Shown here: in pieces, positions 43,237 to 52,820 of the stretch
Layout of the letters: every line of letters starts with the position of its first letter
Numbering within the stretch: position 1 is the stretch's first letter
Source: Aurantiacibacter luteus
GTDB lineage: Bacteria; Pseudomonadota; Alphaproteobacteria; Sphingomonadales; Sphingomonadaceae
Assembly (NCBI RefSeq): GCF_001010945.1
Contig: NZ_LBHB01000001.1
Location: forward strand, 1,240,001 to 1,304,000
Direction: 5' to 3'
DNA: 64,000 nt
Position numbers and translations under genes: made by a program
The notes under the pieces: model-generated
What the model was told of the DNA's origin: nothing
Database searches by the model: none
Seen by the model: only the letters and a program-made list of their open reading frames with translations

Positions 43237-46200
43237 TCACTCGCCGAAGCGGAAGCGCAGGCCGGCGCCGAAGTACCGGCCCTCGTCACGCACGTCGATC
43301 GGGAAGGTCGCCTGTGAGGTATAGCCGACGAAGTTTCGGAACGGCCGCGCCAGGATGTTGGCGACGTCCGCGAATACGGTGAAGTTCGGCGTGATGTCGT
43401 AGCTGAAGTTCGCATCGAGGCGGTCGCGGGCCAGCGTACCGTTGCCAGTGTACTGGAAGCCGTTGTCCGGATCGGTGTTGTAACCGTTCACCCAGTCCGA
43501 CCGACGGTTATACGACAGGCGAGTGGTGATACCGTTGGCTTCGTAGAAAAGCGCCAAGTTGTAGGTCCACTCCGAGAGACCCGGGATGCGAACGTACTCT
43601 CCTTCGCCCTCAAAGACATCCGTTTCCGGGTTGTATCCGTTCGGGAGCCGGGTCTCGCCCTTCAGGTAGGTAACGTTGGCCGACACGCCGAATCCGCTGA
43701 AGGCATCGGGCAGGAAATCGTCGAGGAAGGTCTGGAAATTGACCTCAAAGCCCTCGATCCAGGAGTCAGCCGCATTTATCGGGCTGCTGAGTTGCAGGGT
43801 GCCATAGACCGGATCGTTCCTGAACCGAGTCACGCCGGTGGTGAAGCCGTAGATATCGCGGTAAAACGCCGCCACGCTCGCAAATCCCGTGCGCGAGAAA
43901 TAGTATTCCAGGCTCACGTCGTAGTTGTTCGAGGTGAAGGGCTGAAGCTCCGGATTACCCTGCGACCCGGTATAATCCGGGTAGGTTCGCCCGGGGATAC
44001 GGCAACTCGTCGTGTCGGTCGGATCGTAGTTCGGATCCGTCGATTCGAGGCAAGGCTGATAGATTACCGGGCGGATCTGGAGCGCGGGATTGAGCGCCCC
44101 GAAATCAGGCTTCGTGCGGGTCTGGGTGTATCCCAAGCGCAGTTGCAACTTATCGGTGAAGCGCGCACGAAGACTGATGTTGGGAAGCCAGTCGGTGTAA
44201 TTCTGGTACTCGGTCCGCGGCGTCAGCGTTTCGTCGCAGGAGTCGTCCGTCGGATTGTTCGGCGTCCCGCCATCGTTAAGCAGGCACACGGTAGAGATAC
44301 CAAAGGTGCTCCCGTCGGTGATGACGGCCCGGAGACCTGCGATACCGTCTACGCGCACCGCCCCAACGTCGAAATTCCAATGGGTCTGAAGGTAGGCAGC
44401 GTACGTATTTTCGTCACCCATCCAACCTGATGTCTCGGGAATCTGGATGTTCTCGGTCGAGAAATCCTCGATGAGACTGCTATAATAACCATTACCGGGG
44501 AACCGGGCCAACAGGTCCTGGGAGGTCTGCAGCGTGAATTGACGCAGGGCCTCCCGGTTATCATAAATCCCGCTCCGCGGTACGGACAGATAGGAGTTGA
44601 ATCCTACGTTATTACGGAACGGATTGATCGTTGGTGTCAACCCGCCAATGGGCAGGTCGGCCAGCGGGATACGTGCTTCCGATACATCGGCGTAACGGAA
44701 CCCGTTTTCGGTGAGCTCGCTGTGGCGCGTGGTTGCCCGAACGCCGAACTTGAGCCGCGGGAAATTGTCCCAGGGCGTATCCCAGCTCGCATCGGCACGG
44801 GCTTGCAGGCCGTCGCCACTCACGTCGTAACGGGCTTCGTAATAGCCGCGGAAAATGTATCCGGCCGGATCGAACGGGTCCCAGTCGGGGAAATTGAAAT
44901 CGACACCGCCGTTGGAATCGAAGGATGCATTCACGGTGCGAGCGCCGACCGTGCGGAAGTCGAGGCTGTAGTTGTCCCGCTGATAGCGACTCCAGCTATA
45001 GGCGACGTCGGCCGAAAGCGTCAGCGTATCGGTCGCATCCCAAATCGCGCCAGCAGCGACCTGATAGGTGTTCGTTTCGTCCTGCGTGGTATTGCGATAG
45101 CCCTGCGGATCGGAGCCGGACATCTTGGTCAGCGAGGCTGCCTGCGGCACTGTCGGATTGTCGCGATAAGGCGGGTCGTAGCCATCGAGAATGATCTGAT
45201 CGTACGACTGGCCGTCAAGCAGGACTACGTTGCTGAATACCGCCGGGGTCGAGTTGGGGCCCCAAGGCTCGAGCGGCACGTCGAAGTTATCAGCGAAGCC
45301 GCGTCCGCGGTAGCCTTGATAGACGCCCTCGACATAGAACTGCAGATCGTCGCTGGGTGCATACTGCGCAGCGAAATTGGCCGAGGGGCGGATGCGCTTG
45401 CCGCCGTCATTGTAGAGGCCGATGTTATTGGGGAAGAAGAACAGACCGTTCGGAAAGTCCGGCTGGTTGCGAACGTTCTGGCCCTGCGTCTCGATATCCG
45501 ACCAGTAGGAGTTCTGAATGAAGCTCGAGTTGTAGCGAGCGCCGTTGTAGTACTGCTGCTGCGCATAGGTGAAGTTGGCGAGGAAGCCGAACTCGCCGTC
45601 GCCCACGTCCCAACGATCGGAGAACAGGATGTTGCCATCGCCGTCGATCTTCTCGCTCTGGTCGTTGTAGGTGCCGTGGATGCCGCCGGCGATGACCTGG
45701 TCGGTGAAGTCGAACGGGCGCCGGGTGCGCACGTTGACCAAGCCCGCCAAGCCCGGCTCGATAATGTCGGCGGTGCCCGACTTGTAGACTTCGATCCCCG
45801 CCAGTGCCTGCGCCGGGAAATCCTGAAGCTGCACGCGGCGAAGTTCGGCTGTGAAGATTTCGCGGCCGTTGTAAGACGTGGCGACGTCGGGCAGGCCGCG
45901 GATGAGGATGCCGCTCGCCTCGTCGCTAAAGCGGTTGACCTGCACACCGGCGATACGGGCGATGGTTTCGGCTGCGGTGTTATCGGGCAGCTTGCCGATG
46001 TCCTCGGCGACGATCACGTCCATGATCGAATCGGATTCCCGCTTGATGCCCTGCGCTGATTCCAGACTGGCGCGGATGCCGGACACATAGATAGTCTCAC
46101 CCGGGTTGGCATCCGCCTCCTCAGGCGCCTCTGGCGAGGCATCTTCTTGCGCCTCGACGGCGGGATCGTCCTGATCGGTATCCTGGGCGTAGGCGGATTG

Positions 46201-46257
46201 GGCGGCCAGCATCATGGGCACGGCAGCGACGGACGATAGCAACGAAAGACGGCGCAT
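43237..46257 (-). CDS. TonB-dependent receptor for oligosaccharides
   Basis: A 1006-aa receptor of the large carbohydrate type (TonB-dependent receptor, TIGR01782-like layout). It has a signal peptide to about SAYAQ, an acidic linker, a TonB-box/plug start (ETIYVSGIRASLESAQGIKRESD) and the plug segment VVAEDIGKLPDNTAAETIARIAGVQV. The barrel ends FGAGLRFRFGE. ATG 46257 is preferred over 46278 because GGGAG lies upstream and the signal peptide begins there. It imports polysaccharide fragments. Two palindromic operators lie upstream and a terminator downstream, so it is a separate unit. Confidence 0.93.
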   Translation of the reverse strand: MRRLSLLSSVAAVPMMLAAQSAYAQDTDQDDPAVEAQEDASPEAPEEADANPGETIYVSGIRASLESAQGIKRESDSIMDVIVAEDIGKLPDNTAAETIARIAGVQVNRFSDEASGILIRGLPDVATSYNGREIFTAELRRVQLQDFPAQALAGIEVYKSGTADIIEPGLAGLVNVRTRRPFDFTDQVIAGGIHGTYNDQSEKIDGDGNILFSDRWDVGDGEFGFLANFTYAQQQYYNGARYNSSFIQNSYWSDIETQGQNVRNQPDFPNGLFFFPNNIGLYNDGGKRIRPSANFAAQYAPSDDLQFYVEGVYQGYRGRGFADNFDVPLEPWGPNSTPAVFSNVVLLDGQSYDQIILDGYDPPYRDNPTVPQAASLTKMSGSDPQGYRNTTQDETNTYQVAAGAIWDATDTLTLSADVAYSWSRYQRDNYSLDFRTVGARTVNASFDSNGGVDFNFPDWDPFDPAGYIFRGYYEARYDVSGDGLQARADASWDTPWDNFPRLKFGVRATTRHSELTENGFRYADVSEARIPLADLPIGGLTPTINPFRNNVGFNSYLSVPRSGIYDNREALRQFTLQTSQDLLARFPGNGYYSSLIEDFSTENIQIPETSGWMGDENTYAAYLQTHWNFDVGAVRVDGIAGLRAVITDGSTFGISTVCLLNDGGTPNNPTDDSCDETLTPRTEYQNYTDWLPNISLRARFTDKLQLRLGYTQTRTKPDFGALNPALQIRPVIYQPCLESTDPNYDPTDTTSCRIPGRTYPDYTGSQGNPELQPFTSNNYDVSLEYYFSRTGFASVAAFYRDIYGFTTGVTRFRNDPVYGTLQLSSPINAADSWIEGFEVNFQTFLDDFLPDAFSGFGVSANVTYLKGETRLPNGYNPETDVFEGEGEYVRIPGLSEWTYNLALFYEANGITTRLSYNRRSDWVNGYNTDPDNGFQYTGNGTLARDRLDANFSYDITPNFTVFADVANILARPFRNFVGYTSQATFPIDVRDEGRYFGAGLRFRFGE

Positions 46258-46308
46258 TTCAGGATCTCCCAACCCCATGTCAGTTATGACACTTTTGCTA
46301 AATCACAT

Positions 46309-46319
46309 TTGTCTGACTT
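46309..46319. promoter_or_regulatory. Palindromic GntR-type operator, proximal site of the TonB receptor
   Basis: TTGTCTGACTT matches nine of eleven positions of the consensus TTGTCNGACAA. It lies 52 bases upstream of the receptor start. A second site lies 86 bases further upstream at 46395. Confidence 0.65.
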
Positions 46320-46394
46320 ACAAGCATGAAATGGTGCCGCTATCTCGACCGTTCAAAAAAAGTGCAAGGGAATCAACGAAGCCGACTGCATTCC

Positions 46395-46405
46395 TAGTCA
46401 GACAA
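46395..46405. promoter_or_regulatory. Palindromic GntR-type operator, distal site of the TonB receptor
   Basis: TAGTCAGACAA matches ten of eleven positions of the consensus TTGTCNGACAA. The 86-bp centre-to-centre distance from the proximal site is about eight helical turns, which would put both on the same DNA face and allow looping. The 46258-46518 interval between receptor and GH30 gene is otherwise AT-richer and gene-free. Confidence 0.65.
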
Positions 46406-46518
46406 CAAGTGATTTTCTCCTTTTATACGTTGCAAAAGAGCGACAGGGCCTCGTCAAATTGCACGCCAAACGCACGAATCGCTGACACGGCAGATGCAAT
46501 AATGTGCAATTTGTCCAA

Positions 46519-47994
46519 CTAATGCGCCGGTGCGGTGCAAGGCCTGTCGCCTGTATCGAGCGTCAGGACTAAGGTCGAGATTGAGCGAGGAGGAAGCTCG
46601 CTGTCAAAATTGCATTGGGCGGTATGCATTGCGTCGGTGACGATCAAGTCGCGGTGCCAGCCTTGCGGTGTGACGAACGGTCGCGCCTCGTCGTCGGAAT
46701 TGACATGCACCATGACAATTTGCCGTCCATCGGGCGAGATTGCTGCAACGCTGTCTTGATTTTCGATTGGCAACAGTTCGAAGCCCGGTCGAATAAACCG
46801 GCTGAACTGTGCCATTGCCCAGTACTTGCGCGTTATATGGATTGCGTGCGGGCCCTCTGGACCGCTCCTGAGGTCTGCCTTGAGCAATCCCCAATTCGAA
46901 CCCCGCCGTCCGTCGCGTGCGCTGATATCCTCGACGGCCTGCCAGAACACCCAGGCCGAGGGTTCCAGCCGCCGCAGATCGCCGATAACGTGTTCAGCGA
47001 AATAGAGCGCGGAAGTCATGCCCTCGAAATTCTCGGGATCGCCCGGCTGCGGCGCATCGACCTCACTCATCCACAGGCGTATCCCCGCGGCTCGGGCAAT
47101 ATCGCGAACCGCCACTTGGCCGGTGTTCCCATAGCTGTGAACATTGAGCTGGCCGATCCGCTCGCGGGTGGACTGGGGATAGCCTTCCCAGTCGCTCACG
47201 AAAAGTTCGGAATTGGTTTCGTCCGGTCCGGACACGACCGTTTCGAGTCCGTGCCGCTGCAGCGCCGCGAAGGTCGCATCGAACATGGCCGCCTGCCGTG
47301 CCGGGCTCCAGTGCGAGCCTTCCTGGCGATTGCCGGCATACCAGTAGTCCGTGCCGGGCTCGTTCACCGGCGACAACGTGCGGAAGGCTATGGCGTGACG
47401 CTTTTGAAGCTCGGCGGTGACGCGCACGAGATACTCGGCGAACTCGTCCTCCATACCCTCCCGCAGATTGTCCTGCAGCCGCCGCGGCGCGCCTGACACC
47501 TCTCCGGACACCGTCATGAACCACGGCGGCGAGTTGGAGAATGCCTCGAAGATCGGTGCCTCGACCCGCCTCGCGATGGCATCCAGCCACCAGCGCTGGT
47601 TGGCGTCGGCTGACCAGTCCCACATCCGCTGATCGTCGGGTCGCCACCAGTCGCGGCCATGTGCACCTTCTGGTTGGCGCCAGAAGCCGGGAACGTTAGC
47701 GCCCGGCTGCGTCAGCGGCATGGCGCCCGGCCGCGCCCCGCCACCGATATTGTAGCGCGCGATGGACCAGCGCAGTCCCTCATCGCCGTAAAGCAGGTCG
47801 GCGATGCGCTCCCGCTCCGCATCGGGCCAGCCGCCCGTGATATTGGCGAACCAGGCGAGCGCCGTCCCCCAGCCCTCAAACTCTGTCCGGGGGCCGTCGA
47901 GATCGGGCTGCAGAACGACCTCGCGCGGACGTTCTTGCGCCATCGCCGGCTCGGCTGCGCCGAGCAGCAGCGCGATTGCAGCAAGAACCCTCAC
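46519..47994 (-). CDS. Exported GH30 glycosidase, probably endo-beta-1,6-galactanase type
   Basis: A 491-aa protein starting at GTG 47994 (GTGA overlap with the GH27 stop). The signal peptide ends at PAMAQ. The GH30 barrel has FEGWGTALAWFANITGGW near the start, FSNSPPWFMT, the acid/base Glu212 in LSPVNEPGTDYW and the nucleophile Glu311 in LWMSEVDAP. The GWGT-x-LAW opening is characteristic of GH30 subfamily 5 beta-1,6-galactanases. It would cut the galactan side chains of arabinogalactan. Last gene of a six-gene coupled operon that also holds the galactose catabolic genes. Confidence 0.83.
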   Translation of the reverse strand: MRVLAAIALLLGAAEPAMAQERPREVVLQPDLDGPRTEFEGWGTALAWFANITGGWPDAERERIADLLYGDEGLRWSIARYNIGGGARPGAMPLTQPGANVPGFWRQPEGAHGRDWWRPDDQRMWDWSADANQRWWLDAIARRVEAPIFEAFSNSPPWFMTVSGEVSGAPRRLQDNLREGMEDEFAEYLVRVTAELQKRHAIAFRTLSPVNEPGTDYWYAGNRQEGSHWSPARQAAMFDATFAALQRHGLETVVSGPDETNSELFVSDWEGYPQSTRERIGQLNVHSYGNTGQVAVRDIARAAGIRLWMSEVDAPQPGDPENFEGMTSALYFAEHVIGDLRRLEPSAWVFWQAVEDISARDGRRGSNWGLLKADLRSGPEGPHAIHITRKYWAMAQFSRFIRPGFELLPIENQDSVAAISPDGRQIVMVHVNSDDEARPFVTPQGWHRDLIVTDAMHTAQCNFDSELPPRSISTLVLTLDTGDRPCTAPAH

Positions 47995-49331
47995 GACAGC
48001 TTGTAGAGCCCCGCACCATGCGAGGGGATGGTGCGCTCGAATCGCCTAGTTGCCGAGCCGTCGGCCTGTCGCGTCCAGAGATCGCGGACCGGGCGCGTTC
48101 CGCCCAGACCAAGCACCGCCAGATCGATCCCGACGCTGGCCGGGTGATCCTGTGGATTGAACAGCGCAACATATGTGCCTCCGTCGGCAGCCCGCGCCGA
48201 CCAGATATGCACGAAATCCTGCACGAAATGCGGTTGGTTGAGCCGCGACGACTGGTTGACTGCCAAGACCTCGGGATTGGTCAGCAGCGCCTTGGTCGGC
48301 GCATCGAGATAGCGCAGGTCCCCGCCCATGATCAGCGGAGAGCGGGCGATCGACCACAGCGTCATCAGCGTGCGCTGTTCGTCGGGCGTGAAATTGGTGT
48401 CGCGGTCGCCGAGAGCCAGCCGGCCGAGCGGCAGCATGTCGGCATCGGGCCAACCGCCCTCGCCCATGAACGGGTTCCAGTTGGCGAGCCGGGTGAACTG
48501 TGCGTCCAGCATCCGCCAGTCGTCCCAGAAATCGTCCGAAATCCGCCACATCTGCGAATGGGTCCCAGCATGGTGACCACGATATACCGGCGTCTCGCCG
48601 GGCGACATCGAGAGAACCATCGGCCTGCCGGAATTGTCCATCGCCCGGCGGATCGCCTCGATCTCGGGCACATGGTCGTCGTAGGGCCGCGAGAGGTCGT
48701 CGACCTTGACGAAGTCTACTTTCCATTCCGCCATCAGCACGAAGACGCTGTCGTAATAGGCCTGCGCGCCGGGCTTCGTCATGTCGACCCCGTACATGTC
48801 GGGATTCCACGAACAGGTGCTGGAGCGATCGGCGATCGCGCCGGCGGTGGTATTCGTGCCCAGCACCGGCAAGTCGTGCTCGACCGCGAGGCGCGGGATG
48901 CCGCGCATCAGGTGGACGGCGAACTTCAGGCCAAGGGCATTTACCCGCTCGGCCAGCGGCAGGAAGCCCGCTCCGTTCACGGAAGACGGGAAGCGGTTCG
49001 GCGCTGGCAACAACCTGCCGTAGCCGTCCATCGTCGGCACCGGGGAGCTGTCGTATTCGTAGCTCGAGGCATTGGGCTCGTACCACTGGATATCGACGGT
49101 GAAGATATCATAGCCCGACGGCAGCAGTTCGCGCGCCATGATGGTCGCCTGCTCGAGCGCCTGCTCCTCGGTGATGGTGGTGGCGAAGCTGTTCCAGCTG
49201 TTCCAGCCCATTGGGGGCGTCGGCGCGAGCGCCCTGCCCCCGCCGTCCGTAAGCTGGGCAACGCGCGTCATGGCCGGCGTCGCCGCAAGCGCAGCCGAGC
49301 CGCCAAGCATCGAGCGCCTGGTGATCCTCAT
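47991..49331 (-). CDS. GH27 alpha-galactosidase / beta-L-arabinopyranosidase, Tat-exported
   Basis: A 446-aa protein. ATG 49331 overlaps the upstream stop (ATGA) and opens a twin-arginine-like signal (RITRRSMLGG). The GH27 barrel shows PPMGWNSWNSF, the nucleophile Asp211 in DFVKVDD, and a probable acid/base in RISDDFWDDW (Asp266/267), followed by a C-terminal beta-sandwich. The family removes terminal alpha-galactose or beta-L-arabinopyranose; both occur on plant arabinogalactans. An upstream in-frame extension to 49427 does not look like protein. Confidence 0.88.
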   Translation of the reverse strand: MRITRRSMLGGSAALAATPAMTRVAQLTDGGGRALAPTPPMGWNSWNSFATTITEEQALEQATIMARELLPSGYDIFTVDIQWYEPNASSYEYDSSPVPTMDGYGRLLPAPNRFPSSVNGAGFLPLAERVNALGLKFAVHLMRGIPRLAVEHDLPVLGTNTTAGAIADRSSTCSWNPDMYGVDMTKPGAQAYYDSVFVLMAEWKVDFVKVDDLSRPYDDHVPEIEAIRRAMDNSGRPMVLSMSPGETPVYRGHHAGTHSQMWRISDDFWDDWRMLDAQFTRLANWNPFMGEGGWPDADMLPLGRLALGDRDTNFTPDEQRTLMTLWSIARSPLIMGGDLRYLDAPTKALLTNPEVLAVNQSSRLNQPHFVQDFVHIWSARAADGGTYVALFNPQDHPASVGIDLAVLGLGGTRPVRDLWTRQADGSATRRFERTIPSHGAGLYKLS

Positions 49332-50272
49332 TCGATGAAATCCTCGACCATCGTGATGCGCCCACACAGGAAGGCGTCGGCGACCAGCCTCAGCGGACTG
49401 ACATCGACGTCCGAAACGCTCGCCCACACGAGCGCGGCGAAGCGCTTGTAAAGACCGGGATATTCGCCCTCCATGGCGTTCTCCTCAGATCGGTTCTCGA
49501 CCCCGGCGATCGAAAGCTTGGCGCCGCCGTGGCTCAGCGACAGCGTGCCCGCATCGGTTTCGACATCGATGTCCCAATGCTGCGGGCCCTCCTGCCGGAA
49601 ATCGAGATCCATCTCGACCGGCACGCCCTTGCGATCGCGCATCGAGACCTCGGCCGCGATGGGCGCCGCCTGATTACCTGGGAAGAAGAGCTGCGACTTG
49701 GTGACGAAGAGCGGTTCGGGCAGGATGCGCGTGATGATGGACAGCGCGTTGATTCCCGGGTCGAACACGCCAAATCCGCCGGGTTGCCAGATCCATTCTT
49801 GCCCCGGATGCCAGACGCGCACGTCCTCGCGCCAGGTTATCTTTGCCCTGCGGATTTCACGCCCCCTGAGCCAGGCCCGAGCAGGTTCGACCATCGCCGC
49901 GTAGCGCGAATGCCAAGTGGCAAACAAAGTCACACCTGCCGCCTTCGCCGCGTCGCGCAAAGCGATCACCTCGGCGAGCGTCGCGCCGGGCGGCTTTTCC
50001 AACATGGTGTGCCAGCCCTGTTCGATGGCGAACTGTGCTATATCGTGGCGCACCTGCGGCGGAGTGCAGATCGAGACGGCGTCGATCCCGATACCGCTGT
50101 CGGCCAGTTCCTCGATGCTGCGCACGCACTGCACGCCGTCGACGCTCGGCTTGCCGTCACGACTGACGGTCGCGACAAGCTCGAACTTTTGCGTTCCGGC
50201 GATGGAAGGCAGGTGCTGGTCGCAGGCGATCTTGCCCATGCCGATCACGGCGAGCCTGATGGGCTTTGTCAT
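49328..50272 (-). CDS. Gfo/Idh/MocA-family dehydrogenase, likely D-galactose / L-arabinose 1-dehydrogenase
   Basis: A 314-aa NAD(P)-dependent oxidoreductase with a Rossmann N-terminus (IRLAVIGMGKIACDQHLPSI) and the EKPPGATLAE active-site Lys/Pro segment. The overall form is that of bacterial galactose and arabinose 1-dehydrogenases (for example the Azospirillum arabinose enzyme), which oxidise C1 to the lactone and often take both sugars. ATG 50272 forms an ATGA overlap with the AraD1 gene, favouring it over 50290. This is the first step of the oxidative pathways in this locus. Confidence 0.8.
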   Translation of the reverse strand: MTKPIRLAVIGMGKIACDQHLPSIAGTQKFELVATVSRDGKPSVDGVQCVRSIEELADSGIGIDAVSICTPPQVRHDIAQFAIEQGWHTMLEKPPGATLAEVIALRDAAKAAGVTLFATWHSRYAAMVEPARAWLRGREIRRAKITWREDVRVWHPGQEWIWQPGGFGVFDPGINALSIITRILPEPLFVTKSQLFFPGNQAAPIAAEVSMRDRKGVPVEMDLDFRQEGPQHWDIDVETDAGTLSLSHGGAKLSIAGVENRSEENAMEGEYPGLYKRFAALVWASVSDVDVSPLRLVADAFLCGRITMVEDFIE

Positions 50273-51264
50273 AGCGTGCGGACTTTCCATTGCTCGGCCT
50301 CGGCCAGTTGCAGCCGGTTCCGCAGCGGCAGGGCGAAACCCTCGGCCGATATCTCGAAAACATCGCCATCGCGGGTGGTGAAGTGATCTGCGAACGAGAG
50401 GGTGGCCGTTCCGAAGAAATGGACGTGGACATCTCCGGGCCGGCGGAACTGTGCGTATTTGAAATGATGCGCTTCGAGGTTCGCGAGGTGGTGCGACATG
50501 TTGTCCTCGCCGGTTAGGAAAGGCTTTTCCCAGGCAACCTTGCCGTCACGAAGGATGCGGCTCGTTCCGCGCAGGTCGCCGGGCGGATCGCCAAGCAGCA
50601 GTTCAGCCCCCAGCGCCGCGGGCCGCAGCTTGGAATGGGCGAGCCAGAGATAGTTGTGACGCTCGGTCACGTGGTCGCTGAACTCGTTGGCCAGCGCGAC
50701 GCCGAGCCGCCATGGCGTGCCGTCGGGTCCGATGAGATAGATGCCGGCAAGTTCTGGTTCCTCGCCGCCATCCCTGGCAAAGGCAGGAGACACGAGCGGA
50801 TCGCTCGGCCCGACCAGTCCTTGACCGTCGCCCTTGTAGAACCACTCAGGTTGCTGCCCAGTAGCGCCATTCGCGGGTTTCCCGCCTTCGACGCCTTCGA
50901 GGAACATCTTCATGGAATCGGTCTGGTTATCGCTCTCCGCCATCTCGCGGTGCATAAGGTCGCGCCCCTCGGCCGAGCCCATGTGGGTGAGCCCCGTGCC
51001 GGCAAGCATCATGCGCGCCGGATCCGAGTGGTCGATGGCCGAAAGTAGACGTCCCGCGTCGAATTCCGCGTCGAGATCGACCGCCTCGCCCGAGCGCGCA
51101 CTTTCCGCAGCCGTAAGCAGCGAGATGCCCCTGTCGATGGCTTCACCAGCGAGTTCGATCACCGTGGCAGGACCGGCGAGAAAATGCGCTCCCTCGTCGT
51201 CGGCGATGATCACGCGCCGGGAGCCGTCGTCGGCTCGGTGCTGGAGCAGTCGGGATTGGGTCAT
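50269..51264 (-). CDS. AraD1-family dehydratase, likely L-2-keto-3-deoxyarabonate dehydratase
   Basis: A 331-aa FAH-superfamily protein of the AraD1 type (GTGLTHMGSAEGRDLMH, PEWFYKGDGQGLVGP, AGIYLIGPDGTPWRLGVALANEFSDHVTE, with metal-binding Glu residues). Known members convert L-2-keto-3-deoxyarabonate to 2-oxoglutarate semialdehyde in the Weimberg route. Start 51264 and stop 50269 each overlap neighbours by ATGA. Its presence between galactonate-pathway genes indicates that one operon serves both pentose and hexose acids. Confidence 0.82.
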   Translation of the reverse strand: MTQSRLLQHRADDGSRRVIIADDEGAHFLAGPATVIELAGEAIDRGISLLTAAESARSGEAVDLDAEFDAGRLLSAIDHSDPARMMLAGTGLTHMGSAEGRDLMHREMAESDNQTDSMKMFLEGVEGGKPANGATGQQPEWFYKGDGQGLVGPSDPLVSPAFARDGGEEPELAGIYLIGPDGTPWRLGVALANEFSDHVTERHNYLWLAHSKLRPAALGAELLLGDPPGDLRGTSRILRDGKVAWEKPFLTGEDNMSHHLANLEAHHFKYAQFRRPGDVHVHFFGTATLSFADHFTTRDGDVFEISAEGFALPLRNRLQLAEAEQWKVRTL

Positions 51265-51893
51265 ATCAGGTCTTTCATCGTGGCCACCATCGCCGCTGCG
51301 TCGCGCGCGACGTCCTGCGCGGTCTTGCCCGGCCGGTAGAGATTGGAGCCCAGGCCGAAACCGTCGGCCCCGGCATCGCACCAGCAAGCCATGTTGCCCG
51401 CATCAATTCCGCCGACCGCGAGCACGCGCGTATCCTTGGGCAGCACCGCGCGGTGGGCCTTCAGCATGGCTGGCGATGCGCCGTCGGCAGGAAAGAGCTT
51501 GAGCGCGGTCGCACCCGCATCGAGCGCGGCAAAGGCCTCCGTCGGAGTGAAATATCCCGGAAGCGCCGCCATCCCGCGACTTGCCGCCTCGGAGATGACC
51601 GCGGGATTGGTGTTGGGCGAAATGCACAAGGTGCCGCCCGCGTCGGCCAAGCGGGAAACATCCTGAGTCGACAAGACCGTACCCGCCCCGACGACCGCCC
51701 GCCCTTCGAGCCCGCGCGCGAGCGCGGCGATGCTGTCGAGCGGCGAGGGAGAGTTGAGCGGCACCTCAACCAGTGTGAAGCCCGCGTCAACTAGCGCCTC
51801 GCCAATGGCGGGTGCCTCCATAGGTGTCAGCCCGCGCAGGATGGCAACGAGCGGGCAGCGGGCAAATGCCTGGTCGAAGGTCAGGCCGGACAT
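51261..51893 (-). CDS. dgoA: 2-dehydro-3-deoxy-6-phosphogalactonate aldolase
   Basis: A class I aldolase of 210 aa. The general base Glu43 is in LVEVPLNSP, and the Schiff-base Lys132 is in TALKLFPAD. Phosphate-binding glycines lie in AVGGIDAGN and GLGSNLY. It cleaves KDPGal to pyruvate and glyceraldehyde 3-phosphate, the last step of the De Ley-Doudoroff pathway. The context (dgoK next door, overlap of 13 bp) separates it from the near-identical KDPG aldolase Eda. ATG 51893 gives the usual length. Confidence 0.88.
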   Translation of the reverse strand: MSGLTFDQAFARCPLVAILRGLTPMEAPAIGEALVDAGFTLVEVPLNSPSPLDSIAALARGLEGRAVVGAGTVLSTQDVSRLADAGGTLCISPNTNPAVISEAASRGMAALPGYFTPTEAFAALDAGATALKLFPADGASPAMLKAHRAVLPKDTRVLAVGGIDAGNMACWCDAGADGFGLGSNLYRPGKTAQDVARDAAAMVATMKDLI

Positions 51894-52768
51894 ACGATCG
51901 ATTCCTGCAAGGCGTGAATACCGGCGAGAAAAGCGATCGAAGAATCGATAGCCACGACCGTGGCGCCTGCATGCTCGATCGCGGTGCGGTAGAGGTCGGC
52001 AAGGTTTCCGGCGCTGAGCAGGTAGATGGTGCGCCCGGCAAGGTCGCCCTGCCCGCGCACGTCCGCCCCGATCAGCAACCCGCTGCACCAAGCCGCCGCA
52101 TCCTCACGTGCCAGCCTACCGAGCAGCACCCGAGCCCGCGTTCCGAAAAGCGCGCCCAAAGCGTCACCGCCTTCGAGCCCCTGCTGCAATCCGGCGGCGA
52201 ACGCCGGCCCGGCGGCAACAGGGCCGCCCAGCATTTCGGAAAGGATCGAGCGGCCCCGCAGAAGAGCGAACAGTTCGCCCGTCATGGCGGTCGAGAACCG
52301 GGCGATCTTCCCGTCTTCCAGCGCGATCCACTTGCAATGAGTGCCGGGTTGGCAAAACAGGGCCGTGTCGGACGCGAGCCCGGCTGCGACGGCACCGAGC
52401 ACCTGCACCTCCTCGCCGCGCATGACATCTGCTGCGCGCTCGTCCAAATGAGAAACGCCGGGGACAATACTGACGCCGGGCGCTGGATGAGCGCAGGCGG
52501 CGGCAACATCGGCCAGCGAAGCAGGCGTTGCGACATACGGCACCTCCACCCAGCCACGGCTGGAGCCGACCATGCCCGCCGCGATAAGGGGGAGGTCTCC
52601 ATGGGCCTCACGCATGGCCTGAATCTCGCCGGGAATGTCTAAAGCGTCGATAGCTAGGACACCGCGATCGTCGGACGTGCTATCAACGCACTCGCCATCC
52701 GCACGCATTCGGTAGATGCGGCGGTTGGTCGTGCCCCAGTCGATGGCGAGATATTCGCCCCCAGCCAC
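51881..52768 (-). CDS. dgoK: 2-dehydro-3-deoxygalactonokinase
   Basis: A 295-aa ASKHA-fold kinase of the DgoK family, starting at GTG 52768 behind GGGAG. The phosphate-1 loop IDWGTTNRRIY is at the N-terminus, with AAGMVGSSRGWVEVPYV and a VPGVSHLD segment further on. It phosphorylates 2-keto-3-deoxygalactonate at O6. It is the first gene of the operon dgoK-dgoA-araD1-dehydrogenase-GH27-GH30, all joined by overlaps. A palindromic operator lies 22 bases upstream. Confidence 0.9.
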   Translation of the reverse strand: MAGGEYLAIDWGTTNRRIYRMRADGECVDSTSDDRGVLAIDALDIPGEIQAMREAHGDLPLIAAGMVGSSRGWVEVPYVATPASLADVAAACAHPAPGVSIVPGVSHLDERAADVMRGEEVQVLGAVAAGLASDTALFCQPGTHCKWIALEDGKIARFSTAMTGELFALLRGRSILSEMLGGPVAAGPAFAAGLQQGLEGGDALGALFGTRARVLLGRLAREDAAAWCSGLLIGADVRGQGDLAGRTIYLLSAGNLADLYRTAIEHAGATVVAIDSSIAFLAGIHALQESIVCPA

Positions 52769-52789
52769 TCCAGACTCCCGTTGCGTTAT

Positions 52790-52800
52790 TTGTAGGACAA
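52790..52800. promoter_or_regulatory. Palindromic GntR-type operator in front of the dgoK operon
   Basis: TTGTAGGACAA is a variant of TTGTCNGACAA that keeps both TTGT and ACAA arms in symmetric positions. It is in the 52-bp gap between dgoK and the aldehyde dehydrogenase gene and lies 21 bases upstream of the dgoK start. Confidence 0.6.
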
Positions 52801-52820
52801 TATAGATTTTGCCGTTCGGG

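Noticed and set aside
46511-46521. TTGTCCAACTA near the GH30 stop
   Set aside because: Only the left arm fits the palindrome and it overlaps a gene end; not counted as an operator.
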